This document shows positions 1 to 6,079 of a DNA stretch of 6,931 nucleotides, piece after piece. The DNA is from Burkholderiaceae bacterium (lineage in GTDB: Bacteria; Pseudomonadota; Gammaproteobacteria; Burkholderiales; Burkholderiaceae_D). Location: positions 1 through 6,931 of the forward strand of contig JAIELO010000427.1 in NCBI GenBank assembly GCA_019752915.1. The letters run 5' to 3'. Below the pieces are notes generated by a model. The model did no database searches. It saw only the letters and a program-made list of their open reading frames with translations, and had not been told where the DNA came from. The position numbers and the translations under genes are program-made. Positions within the stretch are counted from its first letter, which is position 1; each line of letters opens with the position of its first letter.

Positions 1-154
1 CTTTGCTGACGCCGGACACATTATCGAGTTGCGCCGCACGCAGCAAATCAACTTCCTCGTCGCTTTGCGCGTTAGCGCGCAGCGGCAGCACGCTGGTGCC
101 CGCGATTGCAGCGAGCGCAGTCAGAAGTTTGCGGCGGGAAGCAATTAGCGACAT
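1..154 (-). CDS. Exported ankyrin-repeat-like protein, N-terminus only (partial)
   Basis: Only the first 51 codons are present; the gene runs off the left edge. The start is the ATG at 154-152, with GGAG (minus-strand sense of 165-168) ten bases upstream. The in-frame codons between it and the tatD stop offer no other ATG. The protein begins with a short polar stretch containing SRRKLL (residues 6-11), then a hydrophobic segment to about residue 25 and an A-N-A cleavage-type site at 27-29, so it is probably exported. SRRKLL resembles a twin-arginine signal, but with Leu where Phe is preferred. The mature start (QSDEEVDLLRAAQLDNVSGV) looks like the entry helix of an ankyrin array, in which DLLRAAQ is usually followed by V..LL..G. 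Ankyrin proteins downstream of tatD are, as I recall, common in this bacterial group. No complete repeat is visible, so the family call is an inference. Confidence 0.65.
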   Translation of the reverse strand, partial: MSLIASRRKLLTALAAIAGTSVLPLRANAQSDEEVDLLRAAQLDNVSGVSK

Positions 155-172
155 ACTCGAAGCACTCCGGTA

Positions 173-952
173 TCAGGGGGTCAGCTTAAACAGGCGGAAG
201 AAGTTCTCCGTGGTCTGCTGCGCCACCTGCTCGACCGACACGCCTTTCAGCTTGGCGAGGTATTCGCCGACATGGGCAACAAAGCCCGGCTCATTCATAC
301 GACCACGGAACGGCACCGGCGCCAGATACGGCGCATCCGTTTCGATCAGTATCCGTTCCAGCGGCAACTCCAGCGCCACCGCCTGCAATTCTTTGGCGCT
401 CTTGAAGGTCACGATGCCGGAAAACGAGATATAGAAACCCATCTCGATGGCAGCACGCGCCACCTCCAGCGACTCGGTAAAGCAATGCATCACCCCGGCC
501 ACGCCGCCCTGGTCGGTACCGGCGCCCTCTTCACGCATGATGCGCAGCGTGTCTTCGCTGGCGCTGCGGGTATGGATAATCAAAGGCTTGCCGCAGGCGC
601 GCGAAGCGCGGATATGGGTGCGGAAACGTTCGCGCTGCCACTCCAGATCACCTTGCAGACGGAAATAGTCGAGGCCGGTCTCGCCGATGGCGATGATCTT
701 CGGATCATCGGCCAGCTCGACCAGTTGCGCGACACTCGGTTCAGGCGTGTTCTCGTAATCGGGATGCACGCCCACCGAGGCGTAAATGTGCGGGTACTGG
801 TGTGCCAGCGCCAGCACTTGCGGGAAATCCGGCAAATCAACCGAGACGCACAGGGCGTGGCTGACTTTGTTGTGCGCCATCTGGGCAAGCACTTCCGGCA
901 TGCGAGCGGCCAGCTCGGGGAAATTGATATGGCAGTGGGAATCGATAAACAT
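173..952 (-). CDS. tatD: TatD-family metal-dependent hydrolase / DNase (YcfH-like)
   Basis: This 259-residue protein has the usual length for TatD/YcfH enzymes, TIM-barrel hydrolases that act as metal-dependent deoxyribonucleases. The metal-site residues are all present: the N-terminal HxH (H6, H8 in DSHCH), E91 in GETGLDYF, H127 in LIIHTRSA, H156 in MHCFTE and D206 in ETDAPYLAP. I chose the ATG at 952 because the family begins directly with M-F-I/V-D-S-H-C-H. An upstream in-frame TTG at 970 would add six unsupported residues. No clear Shine-Dalgarno lies before the ATG. Its place in the mltG-tmk-holB group matches ycfH of E. coli, so it is the YcfH-type paralogue more than E. coli TatD itself. 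Despite the name, the family has no established role in Tat protein export. The 58-base gap upstream, with a hairpin, separates it from the GNAT gene. Confidence 0.95.
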   Translation of the reverse strand: MFIDSHCHINFPELAARMPEVLAQMAHNKVSHALCVSVDLPDFPQVLALAHQYPHIYASVGVHPDYENTPEPSVAQLVELADDPKIIAIGETGLDYFRLQGDLEWQRERFRTHIRASRACGKPLIIHTRSASEDTLRIMREEGAGTDQGGVAGVMHCFTESLEVARAAIEMGFYISFSGIVTFKSAKELQAVALELPLERILIETDAPYLAPVPFRGRMNEPGFVAHVGEYLAKLKGVSVEQVAQQTTENFFRLFKLTP

Positions 953-958
953 GCCGCG

Positions 959-964
959 ATTGTA
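959..964 (-). promoter_or_regulatory. Possible -10 hexamer (TACAAT) just before tatD
   Basis: Reading on the minus strand, TACAAT (5 of 6 matches to TATAAT) sits six bases before the tatD ATG. I see no convincing -35 at 16-18 bases upstream, where the DNA is GC-rich. If active, it would give a leaderless or nearly leaderless tatD transcript. A chance match is quite possible. Confidence 0.2.
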
Positions 965-986
965 ACCCAAGCTGCCCTGCGCGCGC

Positions 987-1009
987 CGGCTAGCTGCGCC
1001 AGCTAGCCG
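987..1009 (-). terminator. Perfect 10-bp hairpin after the GNAT gene
   Basis: CGGCTAGCTG (987-996) and CAGCTAGCCG (1000-1009) are perfect inverted repeats around a 3-base loop. The first base of the stem lies one base past the GNAT stop codon (TGA at 1013-1011). On the transcript the hairpin is followed by GC-rich bases with no U run, so it lacks the tail of an intrinsic terminator. It could be a partial attenuator, an mRNA 3'-end stabiliser that lowers tatD expression relative to upstream genes, or a scar from insertion of the GNAT gene. Confidence 0.5.
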
Positions 1010-1010
1010 C

Positions 1011-1532
1011 TCAGGCGACGCGTTTGCCCAGAATAATCAGGTCACGCTCGACGCCATCGAGATTGGCTACTTTTGGCAGATGCGCCCAGGTGGCGAAACC
1101 GAACTTGGCGAACAACCCCAGACTAGGCTGGTTGTGGCCGAAGATGAACCCGAGCAAGGTATGCACCTTGATCGCTGGCGCGTAGGCGATCGCCTGTTCG
1201 ATGCAGTAGGCGCCGATACCCTTGCCGCGCCACGCTTCGGCGATATAGATGGAAATTTCCGAAGTGCCCGAATAGGCAGGCCGGCCGTAGAAATTGGAAT
1301 ACGACATCCAGCCCAGTATTTCCGGCTGTGCGGACTGGTCGTCGGCGCGTTCGATAATCCACAGCGGACGTTTTTCCGGCGTATGCTCGTGAAACCATGG
1401 CAGACGCGAGTCGACCGACACCGGCTCCGTGTCGGCCGTCACTTCACGCGAGGCGACGGTGCTGTTATAGATGGCAACGATGGTAGGCAGATCGGCGAGC
1501 GTGGCAAGGCGATGGCGGAAAGCAGTAGTCAT
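1011..1532 (-). CDS. GNAT-family N-acetyltransferase, phosphinothricin-acetyltransferase-like
   Basis: This 173-residue protein covers a single GNAT fold that transfers acetyl from acetyl-CoA to an amine. Visible landmarks are the N-terminal LADLPTIVAIYNSTV (12-26), the DTEPVSVDSRLPWF segment (34-47) typical of the Pat/Bar/YncA group, the strand SEISIYIAE (91-99), the acetyl-CoA loop R102-G-K-G-I-G107, and the late N134-Q-P-S-L-x-L-F-x-K-x-G-F block. Relatives acetylate phosphinothricin, methionine sulfone/sulfoximine or similar small amines; the substrate here cannot be read from the sequence. The start is the ATG at 1532, because the homologous region begins at once (MTTAFRHRLATLADL) and upstream codons would run into pilZ. 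There is no good ribosome-binding site, and it lies 19 bases after pilZ, so coupled translation is plausible. Its place between pilZ and tatD is not the usual order I know for this cluster. Confidence 0.88.
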   Translation of the reverse strand: MTTAFRHRLATLADLPTIVAIYNSTVASREVTADTEPVSVDSRLPWFHEHTPEKRPLWIIERADDQSAQPEILGWMSYSNFYGRPAYSGTSEISIYIAEAWRGKGIGAYCIEQAIAYAPAIKVHTLLGFIFGHNQPSLGLFAKFGFATWAHLPKVANLDGVERDLIILGKRVA

Positions 1533-1551
1533 GAGCGCAACAGGTGGGGTT

Positions 1552-1932
1552 TCAGATAGTGTGGGTAGCGCGCGCCGAACGCAGCGCAGCGCCGAGAAAT
1601 TCTTCGATCCGCAGACGGGCCCGCTGCCCGCTTTCGTCGGCAGGGAAATGCACGCCGATGCCCTGCGCACGGTTGTTATTCGCGGCGGCCGGGGTAATCC
1701 ATGCCACAGTACCGGCAATCGGGTATTTGTTCGGATCATCCATCAGCGACAGAATCAGGTAGATCTCGTCACCGATCTTGTAGGGTTTCTGAGTCGGTAC
1801 GAACATCCCGCCGTTTTTCAGGAAGGGCATATAGGCCGCGTACAGCGCAGCTTTTTCCTTGATCGCCAGCGACAGCACTGTCGGCCGCGCCGAGGGCGCA
1901 GCAGTCTGAGTGACAGGGTTGACGGTGGACAT
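1552..1932 (-). CDS. pilZ: PilZ protein, type IV pilus assembly/regulation
   Basis: This 126-residue protein closely follows the founding PilZ of Pseudomonas: LSLAIKEKAALYAAYMPF (20-37), KNGGMFVPT (39-47), YKIGDEIYLILSLMD (51-65), PIAGTVAWITP (71-81), GIGVHF (91-96) and a C-terminal helix ending RATHTI. True PilZ is needed for type IV pilus biogenesis and is known to contact PilB and the GGDEF/EAL protein FimX in some species. The canonical c-di-GMP signature (RxxxR before the barrel plus D/NxSxxG) is absent: GGMFVPT occupies that position. It is therefore probably a partner-binding protein, not a nucleotide receptor. The start is the ATG at 1932, with GAGGAA six bases upstream overlapping the holB stop. 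An earlier in-frame ATG would lie inside holB. It sits ten bases after holB, the same order as in Pseudomonas. Confidence 0.95.
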   Translation of the reverse strand: MSTVNPVTQTAAPSARPTVLSLAIKEKAALYAAYMPFLKNGGMFVPTQKPYKIGDEIYLILSLMDDPNKYPIAGTVAWITPAAANNNRAQGIGVHFPADESGQRARLRIEEFLGAALRSARATHTI

Positions 1933-1938
1933 GGTGAT

Positions 1939-1944
1939 TTCCTC
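1939..1944 (-). promoter_or_regulatory. Shine-Dalgarno of pilZ overlapping the holB stop
   Basis: On the minus strand the sequence is TGAGGAAATCACCATG. GAGGAA lies six bases before the pilZ ATG and its first two bases are the last two of the holB TGA. It is the strongest ribosome-binding site in the left-hand operon. It fixes the pilZ start at 1932 and suggests coupled or re-initiating translation from holB. Confidence 0.75.
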
Positions 1945-2977
1945 AGGCACAGCAGGCAGCATAATCGAGCAACATATCCTCAAGGAACAGTTTTGGCGAC
2001 AGCGGATGGTCCGCTATCGCCCGCCGTTCGTTAGCGCGCTTGAGCGCTGCCAGCAGACGACTGACATGCACCTTGCCGGCCAACTGCGCCAGTTCCTTCT
2101 GATAGCGGGGATAGTAACGAATATTTCCTGCCAGTTTGTAGGAAATCACGTCATAAAGCCAGCGCTGCAAGCAGGAAACCTGCCCACTGAGCGGCAATTT
2201 GTGCAATTTCTCGGCTGCCCGCAGCGCCGCCTCCACACTGGGTCGCGCCAGCATTTGCAGCAACACTTCGAGTTCGTCGCGGTTGCCCACCTCGGACTGG
2301 GCCAGCGCCGTCAGCGGCGCCCCGCCCTGCTCGCGCAGCCAGCTATCGGCATCGGCTACGCCCTGCGCCTTCAGCCACGCCAGCGCCTGCGCGTGACTCG
2401 GCATCGGCAAGGCAAACTTGCGGCAGCGCGACAGGATAGTCGGCAGCAGGCGATCCAGACTGTTGGACGACAGCAGGAACACAGTGCCCGGCGGCGGTTC
2501 CTCGAGCGTCTTCAGCAAGGCGTTCGAGGCTGGCAGGTTGAGCGCTTCGGCCGGGTACAGCACCACCACCCGCAAGCCCTGCCGGTGGGTGGAAATATTC
2601 ATGAAATCGGACAGGTTACGAATCTGCTCGATCTTGATTTCCTTGGACGGCGCTTTACTGGCTTTGGCAGTTTTCTTAGTCTCGCCCTCGCCCTCGTCGC
2701 CCTCACCGGGCAACTCGTCTTCCAGCGCTTCCGGGCGTACCCGGCGGTAGTCCGGATGATTATGCTGCAGGAACCAGCCGCACGAGGCGCACGCGCCGCA
2801 GGCGTGGCCATCCGGCTGCACCGCTTCACACAGCAGACTTTGCGCAAAGCGCTCGATGAAATCTGCCTTGCCGGTACCACCGGCGCCGTGGAACAGAATC
2901 GCATGCGGCATGCGGGTGCGCAGCAACTGTAATTGCTGCCACGCTTCCTGCTGCCACGGATAAATCGCGTCGCTCAT
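1943..2977 (-). CDS. holB: DNA polymerase III delta' subunit (clamp loader)
   Basis: This 344-residue protein is the delta' subunit of the clamp-loader complex, which opens and loads the beta sliding clamp at primer junctions. Order of features: an AAA+ P-loop relic GAGGTGKAD (31-39), a four-cysteine zinc module (C50, C60, C63, C66), the HPDYRRV segment (74-80), KIEQIRNL (115-122), a degenerate Walker B/sensor stretch with AEALNLPASNALLKTLEEPP (143-162), LLSSN (168-172) and the SRC motif at 183-185, then the helical collar domain. The P-loop keeps its lysine but has Ala where Ser/Thr should bind magnesium, in line with delta' not hydrolysing ATP. Residues 82-112 form a charged linker rich in Glu/Gly then Lys/Ala, longer than the E. 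coli protein has there. The start at 2977 lies three bases after tmk. Confidence 0.96.
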   Translation of the reverse strand: MSDAIYPWQQEAWQQLQLLRTRMPHAILFHGAGGTGKADFIERFAQSLLCEAVQPDGHACGACASCGWFLQHNHPDYRRVRPEALEDELPGEGDEGEGETKKTAKASKAPSKEIKIEQIRNLSDFMNISTHRQGLRVVVLYPAEALNLPASNALLKTLEEPPPGTVFLLSSNSLDRLLPTILSRCRKFALPMPSHAQALAWLKAQGVADADSWLREQGGAPLTALAQSEVGNRDELEVLLQMLARPSVEAALRAAEKLHKLPLSGQVSCLQRWLYDVISYKLAGNIRYYPRYQKELAQLAGKVHVSRLLAALKRANERRAIADHPLSPKLFLEDMLLDYAACCA

Positions 2978-2980
2978 CGC

Positions 2981-3604
2981 TTAAGCCGCCAGCACGGTAT
3001 CGAGCAGACTAGCCAGTTCGGCCTGAATTTCTGCAATGCTGCGGGTGGAATCGATGATGCGGAAGCGCTGCGGGAACTGGGCCGCACGGCGCAGATACTC
3101 GTTGCGGGCCGCGGCAAAAAAGTCGGCCTTCTCCTGCTCGAACTTGTCGAGCTCACGGGTGGCATCGAGGCGCGCACGCGCCACCTCGAGCGGCACATCG
3201 AACAGAAACGTCACATCGGGTTGCAGATGCGGATGCACCCATTGCTCGAGCGCATCCAGCTTGGCCAGCGCCAGGCCGCGCCCGCCGCCCTGATAGGCAA
3301 AACTGGCGTCGGTAAAGCGGTCGGACAAAGCCCATGCGCCGCGCTGCAGCGCCGGCTCGATCACCTGTGCCAGATGTTCGCGACGGCTGGCAAACATCAG
3401 CAACGCTTCCGTTTCCAGATGCATGGTTTCGTGCAGCACCAGATCACGCAGTTTTTCGCCTAGCGGCGTACCACCGGGCTCGCGGGAGCTGAGCAGCTCG
3501 ATACCGCGCTGGGCAATATACGCACTGACAAATGCAATATGGGTGGACTTTCCGGCGCCGTCGATGCCTTCGAAGGTGATGAATTTACCGCGTTGTTGAG
3601 TCAT
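2981..3604 (-). CDS. tmk: Thymidylate kinase (dTMP kinase)
   Basis: This 207-residue protein has the normal size for bacterial Tmk, which phosphorylates dTMP to dTDP with ATP, a step shared by the de novo and salvage routes to dTTP. It has the P-loop [11 protein letters not shown] (11-21), [10 protein letters not shown] (41-50) for substrate binding, the DRF motif (95-97) followed by [10 protein letters not shown] (101-110), and a lid region around [10 protein letters not shown] (147-156). All key motifs are intact. The ATG at 3604 lies three bases after the mltG stop (TAATTCATG on the minus strand). The ribosome-binding site is weak, which fits translational coupling. The tmk-holB pair is conserved across many proteobacteria. 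Confidence 0.97.
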   Translation of the reverse strand: MTQQRGKFITFEGIDGAGKSTHIAFVSAYIAQRGIELLSSREPGGTPLGEKLRDLVLHETMHLETEALLMFASRREHLAQVIEPALQRGAWALSDRFTDASFAYQGGGRGLALAKLDALEQWVHPHLQPDVTFLFDVPLEVARARLDATRELDKFEQEKADFFAAARNEYLRRAAQFPQRFRIIDSTRSIAEIQAELASLLDTVLAA

Positions 3605-3607
3605 GAA

Positions 3608-4597
3608 TTATCTTTGGAACTTGTTCACTGCCCGGTTATGGTCAGTCAAATTATCGGAAAACTGGCTGGTGCCGTTGCCCTTGGAAACAAAATACAGGGC
3701 TGCCGTGCGGGCCGGCGCCAGCGCTGCCGCCAGCGATTGCACGCCCGGCAAAGCGATCGGCGTTGGCGGCAAGCCATTGCGCGTATAGGTATTGTAAGGG
3801 GTGTCCGTCTCCAGATCGGATTTATGGATCTTGCCGTCATACTTGGCGCCCATGCCGTAGATTACGGTCGGATCGGTCTGCAACATCATGCCGATCTTCA
3901 GACGGTTGACGAACACTCCGGCGATCATGCTGCGCTCGGACTTCTGGCCGGTTTCCTTTTCCACGATGGAGGCCATCACCAGCGCCTCGTAAGGCGACTT
4001 GTACGGCAAGGCCGGATCGCGCTTGCTCCACGCATCATTAAGACGCGTCAGCAGCATGGCGTGCGCCTGCCGGTAGATATGCAGATCGCTGGAGCCCTTG
4101 GCAAACAGATAGGTATCCGGGAAGAACATGCCTTCCGCCTGCACGTATTCGGAGCCGATGGCGCGCATCAACTCCTTGTCCGACAGCGCCACGGAATCAT
4201 GTTTCAGCCCCTGATGGGCAGCAATCGCCGCACGCATCTGGCGGAAGGTCCAGCCTTCGATAATCGTCAGTTGCTCCTGAGCAAACTCGCCGCGCACCAG
4301 CTGGTCAAGCAAGCCCAGCGGCGTGGTGCCCGGTTTCAGCTCGTAGGTACCGGCCTTCAGGCGCGCGCTTTTATTGGTGACCCGCGCCAGCAGATTGAAC
4401 AGCAACGGTTGGACGGGCACGCCCGCTTCGGCGATCTGCTGGCCAGCCGCATGGGCACCACTACCGGGCACGATGCTGAACTCGATCGGCTCGACCTCAT
4501 CGCTAATGAGGGGATGCTGCGACCAGTACATGAAATACCCGCCAGCGGCGAGCCCGGCCAACAGGAGCAATGTGATTATTTTTTTAATAAAAGCCAT
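3608..4597 (-). CDS. mltG: Endolytic murein transglycosylase MltG (YceG family)
   Basis: This 329-residue inner-membrane protein cleaves nascent glycan strands in the periplasm and is thought to set strand length. It has a short basic N-terminus (FIKK), one membrane segment (about 7-25), a LysM-like module including LKAGTYELKPG (80-90), and the YceG catalytic domain. Hallmarks are EGMFFPDTYLF (155-165), ASIVEKETG (209-217), FVNRLKIGMMLQTDPTVIYGMG (229-250) and DLETDTPYNTY (261-271). By alignment from memory with E. coli MltG E218, the catalytic glutamate is E215, and it is present. The ATG at 4597 gives the expected signal-anchor start but has no visible Shine-Dalgarno; the DNA just upstream is pyrimidine-rich on the coding strand. 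It is the first gene of the left-hand operon. pabC, which precedes it in E. coli and Pseudomonas, is absent here. Confidence 0.96.
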   Translation of the reverse strand: MAFIKKIITLLLLAGLAAGGYFMYWSQHPLISDEVEPIEFSIVPGSGAHAAGQQIAEAGVPVQPLLFNLLARVTNKSARLKAGTYELKPGTTPLGLLDQLVRGEFAQEQLTIIEGWTFRQMRAAIAAHQGLKHDSVALSDKELMRAIGSEYVQAEGMFFPDTYLFAKGSSDLHIYRQAHAMLLTRLNDAWSKRDPALPYKSPYEALVMASIVEKETGQKSERSMIAGVFVNRLKIGMMLQTDPTVIYGMGAKYDGKIHKSDLETDTPYNTYTRNGLPPTPIALPGVQSLAAALAPARTAALYFVSKGNGTSQFSDNLTDHNRAVNKFQR

Positions 4598-4616
4598 GGT
4601 CGTAAGCAGAGGGAGG

Positions 4617-4644
4617 GTTATATCTATTGCTGACTGTGTTCCAA
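4617..4644 (-). promoter_or_regulatory. Predicted sigma70-type promoter for the mltG operon
   Basis: On the minus strand, TTGGAA (4644-4639, 4 of 6 to TTGACA) and TATAAC (4622-4617, 5 of 6 to TATAAT) are separated by 16 bases. Transcription would begin near 4610, leaving a 5' leader of only about 13 bases before the mltG ATG and no room for a normal ribosome-binding site. It is the best promoter-like match pointing left in the intergenic region. Confidence 0.5.
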
Positions 4645-4724
4645 ACCGTACAGCTTGCCAGTTCTCGGCCAGCTGCGCCAGTGTATGTTTTGCGGCGTGT
4701 CCGACGCGATCGGCTCGACATCAC

Positions 4725-4730
4725 TATAAT
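4725..4730 (+). promoter_or_regulatory. Predicted -10 element for the ygfZ operon
   Basis: A perfect TATAAT lies 43 bases before the ygfZ ATG. The matching -35 is poor: CCGACG at 4701-4706, with an 18-base spacer, keeps only the central GAC. Transcription would start near 4737, giving a leader of about 37 bases. A weaker GATAAT follows at 4742-4747. A poor -35 may mean modest expression or an activator, but the sequence does not identify one. Confidence 0.5.
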
Positions 4731-4773
4731 GAGCCCGTAATGATAATGCCTTAATCGCGGAATAGATAAAATT

Positions 4774-5790
4774 ATGTCTTCCTGGAATGAATTATTAGCG
4801 CCCAAGGCGCAGTCCCTGACCACTACCCAGTTAGCGGTCGGCTTTGTAGCACCCATCGCCGACCAGGGCTTGATTGCACTGGACGGTGAAGAATCGTCGC
4901 ATTTCCTGCACGGCCAGCTGACCAATGATGTCGAACATCTGGGCAGCGACGAAGCCCGGCTGGCAGCCTACTGCTCGCCCAAGGGCCGCATGCTGGCGTC
5001 CTTCCTCATGTGGCGCAGTGGCAGCAGCATCCTGCTGCAACTGCCGCTGGAAATTCAGGCGGCAATCCAGAAGCGCCTGTCAATGTTCGTGCTGCGCGCC
5101 AAAACCAAACTCAGCGATGCTAGCGCACTGCCGGCCCATCAGGTCGTCATCGGATTGGGCGGCGGTCTGGCCGAAGCCGTTCTGCAGAACTGGTTCGAGC
5201 CGTTGCCTGCGCGCCCCTACGCCAAACTCGAGCATCCACTGGGCACCCTGATCCGCGTCGCCGATGCCTTCGGCGCGCCACGCTACCAATGGCTGATGAG
5301 CGCGGAAGTCGCGCAAACGGTGCTGCCGGAACTGGCACTGCGCCTGGCGGTCGGCGATGCGCATGCCTGGCAACTGTCCGCCATTCACGCCGGCGTGCCG
5401 CAAATCGGCAAAGCCACCCAGGAACAGTTTGTTCCGCAAATGGTCAATTTCGAATTACTCGGTGGCGTCAACTTCAAAAAAGGCTGCTATCCGGGGCAGG
5501 AAATCGTCGCGCGTAGCCAGTATCTGGGCAAGCTCAAGCGGCGCACCACACTGGTCACCATCAACGATAGTGCCGCCATCGCTGGCTCTGAAGTGTATGC
5601 CACCGCCGATCCCGAGCAACCGTGCGGGATGATCGTCAACACCGCGCCGAATGGTCGTGGCGGCGTTGACGCGCTGGTGGAAATGAAACTGGCCGCCATC
5701 GAAGCCGCCTCGGTACGGCTGGGCAGCGCCAGCGGCCCGGAACTGGCATTCCACAGCATGCCCTACGTGCTGGACGCGCTCGATCTCTGA
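4774..5790 (+). CDS. ygfZ: Folate-binding protein YgfZ (Fe-S cluster assembly/repair)
   Basis: This 338-residue protein belongs to the YgfZ/GcvT-like family. These proteins bind tetrahydrofolate and support synthesis or repair of certain iron-sulfur enzymes such as MiaB. The diagnostic motif K236-G-C-Y-P-G-Q-E243 with R247 (KGCYPGQEIVAR) is intact, including the key cysteine C238. The N-terminal half shows the GcvT-like pattern LIALDGEESSHFLHGQLTND (33-52), then YCSPKGRMLASF (66-77), with a C-terminal barrel continuing past LKRRTTLV (254-261). The ATG at 4774 is preceded only by a weak GGAA about 11 bases away. It is the first gene of the rightward operon, divergent from mltG. The chance of confusion with gcvT is low because the YgfZ cysteine motif is complete. 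Confidence 0.95.
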   Translation: MSSWNELLAPKAQSLTTTQLAVGFVAPIADQGLIALDGEESSHFLHGQLTNDVEHLGSDEARLAAYCSPKGRMLASFLMWRSGSSILLQLPLEIQAAIQKRLSMFVLRAKTKLSDASALPAHQVVIGLGGGLAEAVLQNWFEPLPARPYAKLEHPLGTLIRVADAFGAPRYQWLMSAEVAQTVLPELALRLAVGDAHAWQLSAIHAGVPQIGKATQEQFVPQMVNFELLGGVNFKKGCYPGQEIVARSQYLGKLKRRTTLVTINDSAAIAGSEVYATADPEQPCGMIVNTAPNGRGGVDALVEMKLAAIEAASVRLGSASGPELAFHSMPYVLDALDL

Positions 5791-5791
5791 T

Positions 5792-6079
5792 ATGGATCTG
5801 TTTATCTATTACCGCGTCAAGGAAGCGGACGCTGCCGCATTGGCGCCGCAAATCGCCGCCATGCAGGCGCAACTGAGCGCCGCGCATGGCGTGCGCAGCG
5901 CGCTCAAGCGCCGCCCCGGCAGCAAAGACGGCCTGCAGACCTGGATGGAAGTGTACGAAGCGACGCCCCCCGGGTTTGACGATAGGCTGTCCGCGGCGCT
6001 CGATGGCGCCGCGTTCGCGCAGTTGATCAGCGGGCCACGTCACACGGAAATATTTGTGGATGTCGCCCCATGTGCCTGA
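5792..6079 (+). CDS. DUF4936-family small protein of unknown function
   Basis: This 95-residue, apparently soluble protein has no signal peptide or membrane segment. It begins MDLFIYYRVKEAD, has an alpha-helical middle (about 12-33), then LKRRPGSKDGLQTWMEVYE (38-56) and a conserved-looking GPRHTEIFVD (81-90). This matches the pattern I associate with DUF4936, found mostly in betaproteobacteria beside ygfZ. The alternation of strands and helices and the YYRV...WMEVYE pairing suggest a small ferredoxin-like alpha/beta fold, which is inference only. It starts one base after the ygfZ stop (TGATATG) without a clear ribosome-binding site, so it probably relies on coupled translation. It overlaps the next gene by ten bases. 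No function can be stated. Confidence 0.85.
   Translation: MDLFIYYRVKEADAAALAPQIAAMQAQLSAAHGVRSALKRRPGSKDGLQTWMEVYEATPPGFDDRLSAALDGAAFAQLISGPRHTEIFVDVAPCA

Larger units (their letters stand above)
4598..4773. other. Divergent intergenic region between mltG and ygfZ
   Basis: These 176 bases separate the two divergent operons and carry the promoter-like elements annotated separately. Apart from those I see no plausible small gene, riboswitch or long inverted repeat. The ygfZ-proximal part (about 4721-4773) is markedly AT-richer than the flanking genes, as expected of promoter DNA. Confidence 0.7.

Noticed and set aside
953..970. Upstream TTG start for tatD adding six residues
   Set aside because: The family begins at M-F-I-D-S-H-C-H, and the extension has no ribosome-binding site or conserved residues.
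272..1006. Plus-strand open frame of 244 codons opposite tatD
   Set aside because: It is a shadow of tatD, whose metal-binding residues are all present on the minus strand.
1533..1739. N-terminal extension of the GNAT gene into pilZ
   Set aside because: The extra 69 residues are antisense-free but out-of-frame pilZ sequence with no GNAT homology; the GNAT fold begins at the ATG at 1532.
1910..2932. Plus-strand open frame of 340 codons opposite holB
   Set aside because: holB carries all its family motifs on the minus strand. The opposite frame shows repetitive Arg/Gln/His composition and no domain.
4579..4585. Run of seven A (coding strand) near the mltG start as a slippage or frameshift site
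   Set aside because: It encodes the expected basic residues before the membrane segment and the frame is intact. There is no alternative frame product to explain.
3539..4633. Long plus-strand open frame (364 codons) opposite mltG and the start of tmk
   Set aside because: It mirrors well-recognised minus-strand genes. Its translation is Arg/His/Gln-rich without recognisable motifs, as expected of a GC-rich antisense shadow.
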